DNA of 64,000 nt from Allacma fusca (taxonomy: Eukaryota; Arthropoda; Collembola; Symphypleona; Sminthuridae): NCBI GenBank assembly GCA_947179485.1, contig OX359245.1, positions 34,087,067-34,151,066 on the forward strand. Direction: 5' to 3'. Positions 45,963 to 55,921 of the stretch are shown here, piece after piece (position 1 is the first letter of the stretch; the number at the start of each line of letters is the position of its first letter). The translations under genes were made by a program, and so were the position numbers. Below the pieces are notes generated by a model. That model did no database searches, was not told the origin of the DNA, and saw nothing but the letters and a program-made list of their open reading frames with translations.

Positions 45963-48900
45963 ATGCTGTCTGTAATTCCAACATCCATTTATTCACTCTC
46001 ATGCTCTCTCAAAATTATCATCACTATCCATGGCCACAAACTCCCGTGTCTCATCAACACAGGAGCTGCAGCATCACTTATTCATCCTTCATATGTACCA
46101 CATGGTTCCCGAATAATGCCGAGTACAATAAGGCTTGTAGACGCTAGTGGAAATCCCATGCAGAACAACGGCCTAACTCTCGTCAAATTCAAGATAGGTA
46201 ACTGTACCTTCAACCATCCCTTCATTGTAGCCCCATCGACTTCTCTCAACTGTATTTTAGGTACAGACTTTCTGTACTCGAAAACTGGGTTCATCATAAA
46301 TACTACAGCAAATACACTCTGGAATAAATTCACGGGACACGTTCCCCTTATTCACACTCTTTTTCAACATGAGCAAGCCATGCAAGACCAAAGTTACCTT
46401 CCAATTTCAATTCCAAAGTCTACTTTAACAAAAGAATCTGTTTCCAAAAGATCCTTGAACCTAATCTCGACAGCAGCGAATGCTACGCTTCACCAACCCT
46501 TAGACAAAGAACAGGAAGTTCAGTCCGTTGATCCTCCTCTGACTCCTTCCAACGAACCCTCCACACCTGCTCGACAATCTTCCTCCACGCAAACTCTTCC
46601 AACTTTTACAGACAGCTCATCTCAAACCCTTTCCACAAGAAAGAATAAAACTTTACATGGAAATAAATATTTCCGAAGACCGCAGCAAACTACAACAGAT
46701 ACTACCTCAGACGAGTCTGACAAGGGATACTACCATAGGTCATCCAACCCAAACCGTCGCAGGATTTCCACTTCTCGCAGAGCTACTCTCAAAACTATGC
46801 CCACTTCTACATCTTGCCAACCTACTATACCTCCCAAACCTACAACATCTACAACTCTTCCCATTTTATGTGTTTCACACACCGAACCTAATCATGTGCT
46901 ACGAGTACTAGGCACTCAAGTTATTAGCCCCAGGTCTCATGTCACTATCCCGACTTTTCATCCCTGCGAGGAAAATATTCCAATGTATTTTAAACCTCAT
47001 CCTTCTCTTTACAATGATTATCATGTTCTCGCTCCACACTCCATCCTGTCTCCCACTTCTAAATTTTTTCTTGTCACTAATCCCACCAATATTCCCGTTA
47101 CTCTACCAGACGGCCTCGGTTTAGGTCACATCACACCTTTAGAATATCATGACCAGTCTATGGATCCTATCCCGATTAATGCCATTAACAACTCCCAACT
47201 TCACAACGAAATAGCCTCCTTTAAAATTAACCCCGAGCTCAACGCAGATGATACGACCAAAATCAAGAATTTACTCAAAGAATACCGTAGCTCCTTCGCC
47301 TTTCACCCTAACGAGTTAGGCAAATGCGACACAATCCCATTTACAGTGGAACTGGAACATCAGAAAATTGTTGCCCACAAGGCTTATAAAACATCGGCTT
47401 ACCAGGACCAGATCATTAATACAGAAGTACAAAAAATACTTGACAACAACATCATAGCACCCTCAACCTCTCCTTTTACTAGCCCAGTCATTATCGTATT
47501 TAAAAAACCTAATGATGCGGGACTTCGAAAGCCCAGAATGGTTATCGATTTTCGTTCCCTTAACACCTTGACTAAAGCAATGCACTGGCCCCTGCCCAGC
47601 ATCGATGAAATATTAAGAAGACTTCAGAACAACAAATTGTTTTCCACATTGGATCTCGCCCAGGGATTCCATCAGATTACGGTGGACACAGATTCCCGTG
47701 AGAAATTAAGTTTCATCACCAAAAATGGCCAATATGAATACCTCACGATGCCATTTGGAACAAAAAACTCACCGTCCCACTTCTGCAGGGTTATCGACGT
47801 CATTCTCTCCGACCTCAAGTACACAACAGCATTAGCCTACATCGACGATATTATTATAACAAGCACCACCATTGATGAACACATCAGCAAATTACGGAAA
47901 ATCTTTGACAGGTTTAAAGAACATAATTTACGATTCGAACCTTCTAAATGCAAATTTGGTTTCGAGAAGATAAATTTACTTGGATTCACGATTACATCCT
48001 ACGGGATACAGCCCTACAATGAAAATCTAGCTGGAATAAGAAACATGCCACCTCCACATGATGTCAAATCAGTCCAGTCATTCTTAGGCATGGCCAACTT
48101 TTTTAGACGCTTCATCCCTCACTTTGCTCAAATTGCTTCCCCACTACGGGAACTAACAAGACAAAATGTACCCTTCGAATGGACACAAGAATGTCAACAG
48201 GCATTCGAGGCTTTGAAGAACCTCCTCATTTGTCAACCTGTACTAGCACACTATGATCCCAATAAACCTACATTCCTATACACGGATGCATCTTTACTAG
48301 GTATCGGAGCCTATCTTACCCAACTCCAACCTGATGGACATGAACACCCCATTTATTTCATCAGTCGAAAACTGAATAAGTACGAACAAAAATACAACAT
48401 CAGACTGTTAGAATTACTGGCCATTACATGGGCCACCGTGAAATTAAGAGAATATCTCTTAGGAATTCCATTTACCGTCAAAACCGACCACCACAGTCTC
48501 TGTTATATCATGAAAACCAAGGACGACTTGGATCCGAAACTCCAACGTCTCCAGTTGTTACTGATGCCCTATGACATCACTATCCAGTATATCAAAGGCA
48601 CTACACATCGCGTAGCTGATTGCCTCAGTCGTAACCCATTTGGGAACCCTGACCATTCCGAAACTGACAATGATGCCTGCTTGTCCATTAATGCCATTAG
48701 CATTTCTACCCTCAAAGAAGAACAGATGAATGATCCAACCATAGCAAAAATCATTACCAAACTACCTACAACCTGGAAATTGAAATCAAAATATACGCTA
48801 ATTAATGGTGTTTTATATAAATACAATTCCAAACAAGGTGAAACCTCCCTCATCGTAATTCCCAAGCAAATGGTCCCTGACATAATTCAAAAACATCACA

Positions 48901-50468
48901 ATTCTGTGTGCCATATGGGCCACACAAAAACTTTACGGAAGCTACAAACTAGTTTTTACTGGAGGACCATGTCCAAAGATGTCCATGCATTTATTCAATC
49001 CTGCCCCATCTGCCAGGAGCGCAAAACTCCCAGAGGACAGAAGCAACCTGGAGAATTCCAGTATATACCCATCCCCCTCCGCCCATTTGAAAGAGTTCAA
49101 ATGGACATCCAAGGTCCACTAACGAATCAAGCCGGTCGCCCACGATACATCATTACAGCTATATGCTACTTGACTAAATTTTTAGTCACTGACGTTGTCC
49201 CTACAGCAGATGCTAAAACAATCGCGAACTTTATCTGCAACAAACTAGCCTGTTCATACTCACTGCCTGAAATAATCCAGACCGACCAAGGTACAGAATT
49301 TAATAATTCTGTCCTCTCGGAACTCTCAAAAATTTTTGACTTCAACATACACTTTTCCACTACGTTTCACCCCCAAAGCAATGGCCTCGTCGAGCGCACA
49401 CATCAAACTTTGGGTGATGCCATAGCCATGTACACTGCTGAAGCTAAAACTGACTGGCCCTTAGCACTCCCCGCTTTGACCTTTCATTTAAATAATACCC
49501 AACACACTTCTCATGGATACACCCCGTTCTTCCTTCTCCACGGATTCAATGCTCGGACTCCTCTTCGAAATGCCTTCCCAACATACTCCCCAGAAAATCA
49601 AAATATCCAAAATATGAACGACCTATGGCAGTTGACACATGACATTCTTCAACGACATCGACAAAAATATGCTGCCAGAGTTAACAAGAATAAACGCACG
49701 GTTACATATGAAATCGGAGCCAACGTGCTCTTGGAGCACACTGCCATCAAACCTGGAATTAGCACAAAACTTCTCCCTCGTTGGAGAGGCCCATTCAGCG
49801 TAATTGAAATTCCGTCCGAAGTAAATTATACAATCCGAGGTTCCACTGGCACCACTATGAAGACAATGACCGTACATGTATCAAGACTCAAGAAATATTA
49901 TGAACGACCAAACTGGTTAACACTGCCATCTTTATTGAATACAGCACATCAAGCTCTAAACCCAGAGCCTTCCACACATTTACAAAATTTATCACAGGAA
50001 AATATTGACTATCCAGACCCTTTGACCTCAATTGACCCTGTAAATTTTCCTAAGTCTTTAGAGAAAGAAAAATCGGGCGTGACCCCTTTAGGACCTCATG
50101 ATCCCGAGGGTCCCACCCAAACCCCTCCCCCTATGGAAGGCCCCCCTCCCCCAAGAGGTAACCTTCCCCCATTGGAATCCAACCCTTCTAAAGATCCCAC
50201 ACCTGACCTACCTACGATAATTGATCAACCAACGGCACTACCAAGTCCCACTGAACCATTAGGTGCCAATTTAAAACAATCAGAGTCAATTACACTGCCT
50301 ACAAAAAGAATCAGAAGGACTCAACAACAAATTTTAGAAGAGGATTCACAAAGAATAATCCCCTCAGACTTTTACACTCGTAAAGATGACGAATTCCGAA
50401 GGTCTACACGACATAATATACAAGCAGTGGAAAATTTATTCCATTCAATGCTTGTTCGCTGTTCATAA
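45963..50468 (+). CDS. pol: Pol polyprotein: protease, RT, RNase H, integrase
   Basis: 1,501 residues from the first ATG, 17 nt after the gag stop; actual expression is probably by -1 frameshifting from gag. Protease: LINTGAAASLI near residue 30 and ILGTDFL near 98. The catalytic triplet is Asn-Thr-Gly, where Asp-Thr-Gly is expected. Reverse transcriptase: about residues 470-690, with LDLAQGFHQI, MPFGTKNSP and the YIDD catalytic motif near 625. RNase H: from FLYTDASLLG near 770, with ELLAITWA and TDHHSL. Integrase: HHCC zinc finger from 977 (HHNSVCHMGH...CPIC), then catalytic D (QMDIQGP, about 1045), D (QTDQGTEF, about 1105) and E (GLVERTH, about 1140). A GPF-type module follows near 1273 (RWRGPFSVIEI), then a Pro-rich tail. 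No frame disruption. Confidence 0.95.
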   Translation: MLSVIPTSIYSLSCSLKIIITIHGHKLPCLINTGAAASLIHPSYVPHGSRIMPSTIRLVDASGNPMQNNGLTLVKFKIGNCTFNHPFIVAPSTSLNCILGTDFLYSKTGFIINTTANTLWNKFTGHVPLIHTLFQHEQAMQDQSYLPISIPKSTLTKESVSKRSLNLISTAANATLHQPLDKEQEVQSVDPPLTPSNEPSTPARQSSSTQTLPTFTDSSSQTLSTRKNKTLHGNKYFRRPQQTTTDTTSDESDKGYYHRSSNPNRRRISTSRRATLKTMPTSTSCQPTIPPKPTTSTTLPILCVSHTEPNHVLRVLGTQVISPRSHVTIPTFHPCEENIPMYFKPHPSLYNDYHVLAPHSILSPTSKFFLVTNPTNIPVTLPDGLGLGHITPLEYHDQSMDPIPINAINNSQLHNEIASFKINPELNADDTTKIKNLLKEYRSSFAFHPNELGKCDTIPFTVELEHQKIVAHKAYKTSAYQDQIINTEVQKILDNNIIAPSTSPFTSPVIIVFKKPNDAGLRKPRMVIDFRSLNTLTKAMHWPLPSIDEILRRLQNNKLFSTLDLAQGFHQITVDTDSREKLSFITKNGQYEYLTMPFGTKNSPSHFCRVIDVILSDLKYTTALAYIDDIIITSTTIDEHISKLRKIFDRFKEHNLRFEPSKCKFGFEKINLLGFTITSYGIQPYNENLAGIRNMPPPHDVKSVQSFLGMANFFRRFIPHFAQIASPLRELTRQNVPFEWTQECQQAFEALKNLLICQPVLAHYDPNKPTFLYTDASLLGIGAYLTQLQPDGHEHPIYFISRKLNKYEQKYNIRLLELLAITWATVKLREYLLGIPFTVKTDHHSLCYIMKTKDDLDPKLQRLQLLLMPYDITIQYIKGTTHRVADCLSRNPFGNPDHSETDNDACLSINAISISTLKEEQMNDPTIAKIITKLPTTWKLKSKYTLINGVLYKYNSKQGETSLIVIPKQMVPDIIQKHHNSVCHMGHTKTLRKLQTSFYWRTMSKDVHAFIQSCPICQERKTPRGQKQPGEFQYIPIPLRPFERVQMDIQGPLTNQAGRPRYIITAICYLTKFLVTDVVPTADAKTIANFICNKLACSYSLPEIIQTDQGTEFNNSVLSELSKIFDFNIHFSTTFHPQSNGLVERTHQTLGDAIAMYTAEAKTDWPLALPALTFHLNNTQHTSHGYTPFFLLHGFNARTPLRNAFPTYSPENQNIQNMNDLWQLTHDILQRHRQKYAARVNKNKRTVTYEIGANVLLEHTAIKPGISTKLLPRWRGPFSVIEIPSEVNYTIRGSTGTTMKTMTVHVSRLKKYYERPNWLTLPSLLNTAHQALNPEPSTHLQNLSQENIDYPDPLTSIDPVNFPKSLEKEKSGVTPLGPHDPEGPTQTPPPMEGPPPPRGNLPPLESNPSKDPTPDLPTIIDQPTALPSPTEPLGANLKQSESITLPTKRIRRTQQQILEEDSQRIIPSDFYTRKDDEFRRSTRHNIQAVENLFHSMLVRCS

Positions 50469-51711
50469 TTTTGTTCAACATTCCTATACTCAAGAAACCA
50501 TTAACAAGAATTCAAAAGAAAAATTCTGGAATTCAAGAAAATCCCAGTCTCGGAAATTCATCTCCGCCCCAGATATAATGGTCTCAACCAACATTATTAC
50601 AACACTCATAATACCGTGCACGGGCAAAGGTTGCCGAGTACCGCGTAGCACTTCAACCGAATCAACAATTAAAAAATTGACCCACAAGTACTTAGTGCTC
50701 ATAATGCAAGAAAATCACATTATACCATAACCGGCGTCATAGATACATTCCCTGGATCTACAGACCGTAAGGGTACCAGCCTGCAGACCCTTCGCCCTAT
50801 CCTAACAACAACTATCACTATCACTTTTGAGTTTTTATCCATGAGAGATGCCTTCAGAATCACAAAATTGTTGTCACCCTGTAGAATATAAAAATACAGG
50901 ATTACACTTTGATTATCACAAACTCATGCTAATTCATGAATATTTTTGAGTTCTAGAAACCATTTACATTCTGCAGAATTATCCTCTGGAACTCCAGCTG
51001 AAGAACTCTCCGCATCTCCTTCTCCCTGAATTAGCAGCTATAAAACTCTTGGATCCACAACGGCGCCAACCAATTTCATGAAAATCTACGATTAAAATAA
51101 TTTTTTCTATTGCTTTTTATTATCACAAACATTTACACATGATATACTCATTTATGCCACTCTTATAATACACAACTTTATTTACTCTGTTAACACTCAC
51201 TCTATTTTTCCTTAAAGGCCTTCTATTTTCCCCGATACTTATAGAATTGATCACTCCAATATTTATCGACCCCTTCCCATTCGAAACTCTAAAACACACA
51301 CAAAATTTCTTTGTATAACTTTTACACACTCACACTCATGTTTTATGCTTAACTTCCCACCAAAAAATGTTTTTACTCACCCTTTATAATCACTTTCTTG
51401 TAGTTTTGTACTCCACAAATTATGGGGGCATAATTTTCCACTTCCTAGTGCAGTTTACGGCGTTAAAATCGGTTTAAAAATGTATTTACTATGAAATTTT
51501 TGACATATTGTAAGTATTCCCTATGATAACAACTTTAGCAAATATGGCTACCAGGATAAGCACACCTTCAAGTTCAAGACTACACAAGAAGGAAGAAACC
51601 GCTCTTCACCCACATTCGTTCGGAATGACTCGGAAAACATCACAAAAAATTGTAAAAAGTTAGACAATCCATGTCCAATGATGTGGGCATCATTCTTTAA
51701 AACTAGTAGAT
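50469..51711 (+). other. 3' non-coding region of the Gypsy element
   Basis: 1.2 kb between the pol stop and the 3' LTR. No env-like ORF: the largest plus-strand frame (50386-50730) overlaps pol, has no membrane segment, and stops early. No clear polypurine tract could be seen directly before the 3' LTR, which is unusual for an otherwise intact element. Confidence 0.6.
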
Positions 51712-52264
51712 TGTTAAGCCCTTATTGGCTTTAGGAATGATTATAAGCTAAAATATTCCATACTGCAACATTGGTGTACATATATGTCATGCAACCTCTG
51801 TAAAATGCATTAGGTACCTTTGTTTACTACATTTCCATTGGTTAGAATAATGTAGGAAATATTCCAGGAGGTTGGCACATAAGTGCTCACCTCCTTATAT
51901 AAACCCCAGCCTCTCCAGTCTCAGAGAGACGAGAGAATCCCGAGCCACAGACCAAGAAAGACCAAGAGACGCGTGTGAACAATCGAACTGTGTAACCTTT
52001 GTATGTACAATATACAATAAAACTATACTGCGTGAGTAAGAAGTTGCACAACATACGCACTTATTTTACACGGCCATCGTCTCATCACTCACTGCAAGAG
52101 TGTGTGCACTCTGCCTGCTGCACATTCCCCCATCCACTATTATTTTTTACATTCTATTCCTTCCTTATTCAATCTCTCTCCACTATTTCCTATTTTTCCC
52201 CTTTTTATTCCTTTTCCTCATATCTGAGCTATATTTTTCCCCCAAATCCAATTGCACCTTAACA
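51712..52264 (+). repeat. 3' LTR of the Gypsy element
   Basis: Same length and, by eye, same sequence as 42573-43125, with TATA at 51896-51903 and AATAAA at 52016-52021. Followed by the target duplication ATAT. Confidence 0.9.
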
Positions 52265-52331
52265 ATATGTTGTAGATATGATGCGTATGTATAAGTGATT
52301 AATTATGGGTTATATCACATCTACAACATAC

Positions 52332-52355
52332 ATACGGATGCGCCATGATGGAGGG
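52332..52355. repeat. Right arm of the inverted repeat around the Gypsy element
   Basis: Perfect 24-nt reverse complement of 42539-42562. Between the Gypsy 3' end and this arm lies a smaller imperfect palindrome (TGTTGTAGAT at 52267 and ATCTACAACA at about 52319), which supports a hairpin-type MITE as the original target. Confidence 0.75.
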
Positions 52356-52356
52356 A

Positions 52357-52660
52357 TTACCTTTTGGAGAACTTTGTTGAAAGATATATAAATGTGTAAG
52401 TAAAAACTTGAATTTCATTGAAATAGTGAAAAACCAAAATTTCATCGACTTTCAAAAACTGAAAATCCTTATGTGATACATGTGGTATCGTTTTTTTGAA
52501 AAGACAGGTCCCCCACCTGTGGTATCGTTTTAAATTTTGAAACTTTGGTGACGTGTCCTAGGAGAACGGGGCAAAATGCACACGAGTTACATGAGTTTTG
52601 AAACATACTAGGGGAGTGCTATCCACGTGTACCATCTGAAAGTCTTACCTTGTGAGCAAT
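52357..52660. repeat. Dispersed repeat P, reverse copy
   Basis: Reverse complement of 33885-34181. Relative to that copy it carries an additional short segment in which TGTGGTATCGTTTT appears twice (about 52480-52535). Confidence 0.65.
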
Positions 52661-53115
52661 TCGTTGAAATTCTTCACTTTAAAATTGCTAAATGCTATGG
52701 ACCTGGGGGTCATTCTTGAACAGAATTTACGATATCGCAAGTTACGACTTCGTAAGAACTTACGACAGGTGTCGTACGATTCCTCTACGATTTTTAAATT
52801 TTAAAATTCTCAAAAACTATCGCAAGTATACAGCAGCTACGATCACACTTACGAATCGCAAGCACCTTAATCTCATGTAACGGACGCTGCGATTGGCTGT
52901 CAAAATGTTTGAATCTTAAGCCATCCAATAAGCCATAAAATTCATCCCATTTGTCCTTTCTATCAGTTTTACTTATTGATTTTCTTTACAAAACAATTTA
53001 ACGTCAATTGTAAGGAGTGAAAATGGCAAAAAAAAATATAAAAACGAATTTATCAGAGCAGCCAAAACGCTCACCGGATACGAGTAGGGAGAGCGTGATG
53101 CTTTGGTCATCAGTG

Positions 53116-53206
53116 TAATTTCGAATTATTCGAAACTTTTTGGAATGGTTCAAATTCAATTAGTCATCAGACAAAGGAAGCTCTGTGGTCCACAATAACC
53201 GAAATG
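53116..53206 (+). pseudogene. Myb/SANT-like fragment of a Harbinger accessory protein
   Basis: The frame reads FELFETFWNGSNSISH...TKEALWSTITEM and then meets a GTAAGC donor. The KEALWSTI pattern with regularly spaced Trp is the Myb/SANT-like DNA-binding domain of the second Harbinger ORF. Upstream, the frame is interrupted by a stop, so only a fragment remains. Confidence 0.45.
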
Positions 53207-53272
53207 GTAAGCATAACTTATTTTGAATGACATATTTAAAAGTCCTTAATTTTCTCGCCGAAATTGAGCACT

Positions 53273-53455
53273 TCACATTTCTATCAATTTTAGAATTTCG
53301 AGTTTAGAAAATCTATAGCGCATAATTAGTCCTTGGTCATCAAAAACTTCCAATGGATTAGTGCAGTCAAGAAAAACTATTTGTCTTTTAAAAGCTCTTC
53401 GATTTTCGTCTTCCAGTGCGGCTAATAACTCCACCGCTAAAATTAACCCTGCCAC
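53273..53455 (-). pseudogene. N-terminal fragment of a Harbinger transposase
   Basis: On the minus strand: a short helix-like start, then CTNPLEVFDDQGLIMRYRFS followed by KLEILKLIE. The pattern D-D-x3-hydrophobic-x-R-Y-R-F-S-K is the conserved N-terminal region of PIF/Harbinger (HARBI1-type) transposases. No DDE catalytic region is present downstream. It is divergent from the Myb-like fragment, as in intact Harbinger elements, where the two genes are often oppositely oriented. Confidence 0.5.
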
Positions 53456-53703
53456 TAAGACCTATGTAAAAAATATAAATAAATAATTTTGTAATGACAG
53501 AACGGTTTTCAAATGAACCCCGCCATGTAAAAAATTCTTGATCGTAAGTACCTACGACTGCTTTTTAGTTGTCGTAAAGTTACGACAACTTTTGTGATTT
53601 TCTGAGAACTTGCGATTTTCAAAATGTTTTGAGAATTCCAACTATCGTAACTCGAGAGTTGCGAGTGAAGTTACGATCATAAGTCTTTCCAGAGTAACCC
53701 CCC

Positions 53704-55565
53704 TGCTTTGCAAGTATGTGGATACAAGATGGACCAATTGGAAGAGGGGTGACGGCAATAAGGAAAAATACAGTGAAACTAAATGTCTAGATGAGGGAAT
53801 AAAACAATATTCCCATATATTCTTAGCACTACCAGATGAGTTAGATATACCTCAGTCATACAAAAGAGCGCAGGACAATAATACGAGTGAAAATGCTTGC
53901 CGTGCGCGTAAGAAATCTTGGGGTACACAAAGAAGTTATTATTCAAAAAGTTTCGGCATTTGAATCCGTATCATTGAAAATTGAAAGTAAACACTGGAGT
54001 CGAATGTACGAACTTCCGTGGAAACAGGGTAAGCAAATTATTTTTGAACACTAGACATTAGAAGTGTGACATTACTATTTATACGATCGAAACAAATGCC
54101 CACGATATTTTATTAACCTAGCCCTATTCCTGCCAGCAACTAAATACTCCCCTGATCTAGGGAAAAGAACTGGAAGGAAAGGACGACTATGAAATGTTTT
54201 TTCAGTATACTGTAACAAATATGTTTTCGAAACAAACTTTATGCTCTTGATTGACCTCAAATTCCCATTGTCAGTTGTTTTTAATATTTATTCATGTACT
54301 ATTAGAGATTTGCAAAACATTTAATTGAAAAGCCGATTAGTTGTTTTGGAATCGTGTGTTGATTTCAAATAACTCCATTAGTTATATATCCTGGAATTCG
54401 TGGTCATAAAAGTAGTATTACTTTTACGCAAATTTGTTGGTTTGAATGTACGCATACGAAATGTAAACAAGAAGATTTCTGGATTAAATTCCTTCAAACA
54501 AGACAAATTGGAGAAAAACCCTTGCAAAAAAGGTCAACGAATTTAAAAATCCCTTTTAGCAAAAATGTAACCCTTCCCTTTGAGATTTTCCGTGTCAGAA
54601 ATATTTTTTCCTTGTGAAGAATCTTCGAAGAAGAATCTGGCGATTGCCCTAATGTGGATGTGAATTCTATTCTAGTAATTATTTTCAGTGATTTAATGCC
54701 ATTTACCTGAGCCACAAATTGGAAAAAATATTTCTGAATAAAAACCGGAAGTGCGGATAGTCATGAATATTTAAGCATTTACATTTCTAGAACAAAATTT
54801 CCTTTTAGGTTAATCAAGTATAGATATGCTATTTGGAAACCCGTTTAATTTCTTACATGTTGTTTTCAATGATCACAGTGTCTATAAAATACTTTCAAAT
54901 CCTAACCTTCAGATCTTAAAAATATAGATTTTCTAAATGTATCCAGATTTTACCCCAGTTGCGTCACTATCATGACATGAGTTTTTAAACAAAATGGGAG
55001 ATGCAGATGCTGAAGGTTCAACAATAATGGTGTTACGTTACTAATAAAATTTGTTTAACAACCAAGTTGCAAATGAGAAGTAATTTAAATATTACACAAA
55101 CGCTCAGCATATATTGATTATAAGATTCAAACCAAAACATCGTGAGTGTCAGTCGAAATGGTAAGTAAATAAATGCTTAATAAGGGGTGAAAAATCGAAC
55201 TTGAGCAATAGTAACAAATATATTTTTTCAGATATGTATTTCTCAGTATTTATTTAAAAACAAAATAGTGGTAACGTAATGAGAACACAACTAGAGCTTT
55301 GTCTGGTCTGTCTTACCCCCAAGCGCAGAACGAAAGCCTTTAGTCTGTCCTTGAAGCTTAAACTAAGGACCTTGGTTCACTAATATTGCACGGTAACCCT
55401 AATGATATGATTCAAAACTCTGAAACAAACTCATTGGTCTGCACTAAAATTGGAACAAACTATTGCAAATGGTTTTTATTTTAAATTTTTATTATTGAAT
55501 ACATATTTGGTCCGTAATAAACCACTCTCAGCATTCATCCCAACATACAAGGACATTTACATGGT
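53704..55565. other. No gene recognised
   Basis: The plus-strand frame 53610-53963 starts inside the Harbinger element and continues into a hydrophilic, Lys/Asp-rich stretch without a recognised domain. 54485-54640 is homologous to 57240-57370 (shared AGCAAAAAT...CCCTTCCCTTTGA and TGTGAAGAATCTTC), so a dispersed repeat is present. Confidence 0.35.
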
Positions 55566-55573
55566 AATTAGTG

Positions 55574-55602
55574 TATAAAAGGTAACCAAATGTCATACTT
55601 CA
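55574..55602 (+). promoter_or_regulatory. TATA box and initiator for the secreted-protein gene
   Basis: TATAAAAG at 55574-55581, and an arthropod-type initiator TTCAGTT with its A at 55602, 28 bp downstream. The leader to the start codon would be about 320 nt and contains a short upstream ORF (ATG at about 55641), unless an intron removes it. Confidence 0.55.
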
Positions 55603-55921
55603 GTTGACTACTCACGTCCATTTGAAATCAAATTGGAACAATGCTAAATACACAATTAAATACTCTTAAGAGCCACTCGCTTAAAAGCAAATAATGTGGA
55701 CAACTTGTTTGACTTTAACAATTTAATGCTTACATTAACGGAATAAATCTTAGCCTTGGGCTGCTACCAAAGTGACTCCATAAAAAGAATTGCATTGACA
55801 ATAAATAGATTTTAATTCAAAACAACACTAGGCAAGCTGATAAAAACCGTTTACAATAAATTGCTGTACCAACACTTCAGTTTTAGTTTCCTGAAATATT
55901 ACTCTGAATTCCGTCTCAACT

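Larger units (their letters stand above)
42573..52264 (+). mobile_element. Ty3/Gypsy LTR retrotransposon, full length
   Basis: A 9,692-bp element bounded by two 553-bp LTRs starting TGTTAAG and ending TTAACA, with the 4-bp duplication ATAT on both sides (the left one lies in a TA run). Order: 5' LTR, 0.2-kb leader, gag, pol with protease, reverse transcriptase, RNase H and then integrase, 1.2 kb of non-coding DNA, 3' LTR. RT before integrase defines Ty3/Gypsy. No env was found. The two LTRs appear identical (the 87-codon frame crossing them is the same in both), pointing to a recent insertion. Both ORFs are uninterrupted. It sits inside a short inverted-repeat element. Confidence 0.95.
52705..53703. 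mobile_element. PIF/Harbinger-derived element with TTACGA word arrays
   Basis: The ends are GGGGGTCATTCTTGAACAG on the left and, reversed, GGGGGGTTACTCTGGAAAG on the right, an imperfect inverted repeat beginning with a run of G as in PIF/Harbinger. Subterminal regions (52720-52865 and 53535-53690) are packed with TTACGA, TCGTAA and TCGCAAG words. Inside are remnants of the two proteins that Harbinger elements encode (see the next two entries). The 3-bp target duplication could not be confirmed. Confidence 0.6.

Noticed and set aside
50386..50730. Possible env-like ORF downstream of pol
   Set aside because: Overlaps pol, has no signal peptide or membrane segment and is short; no envelope gene is supported.
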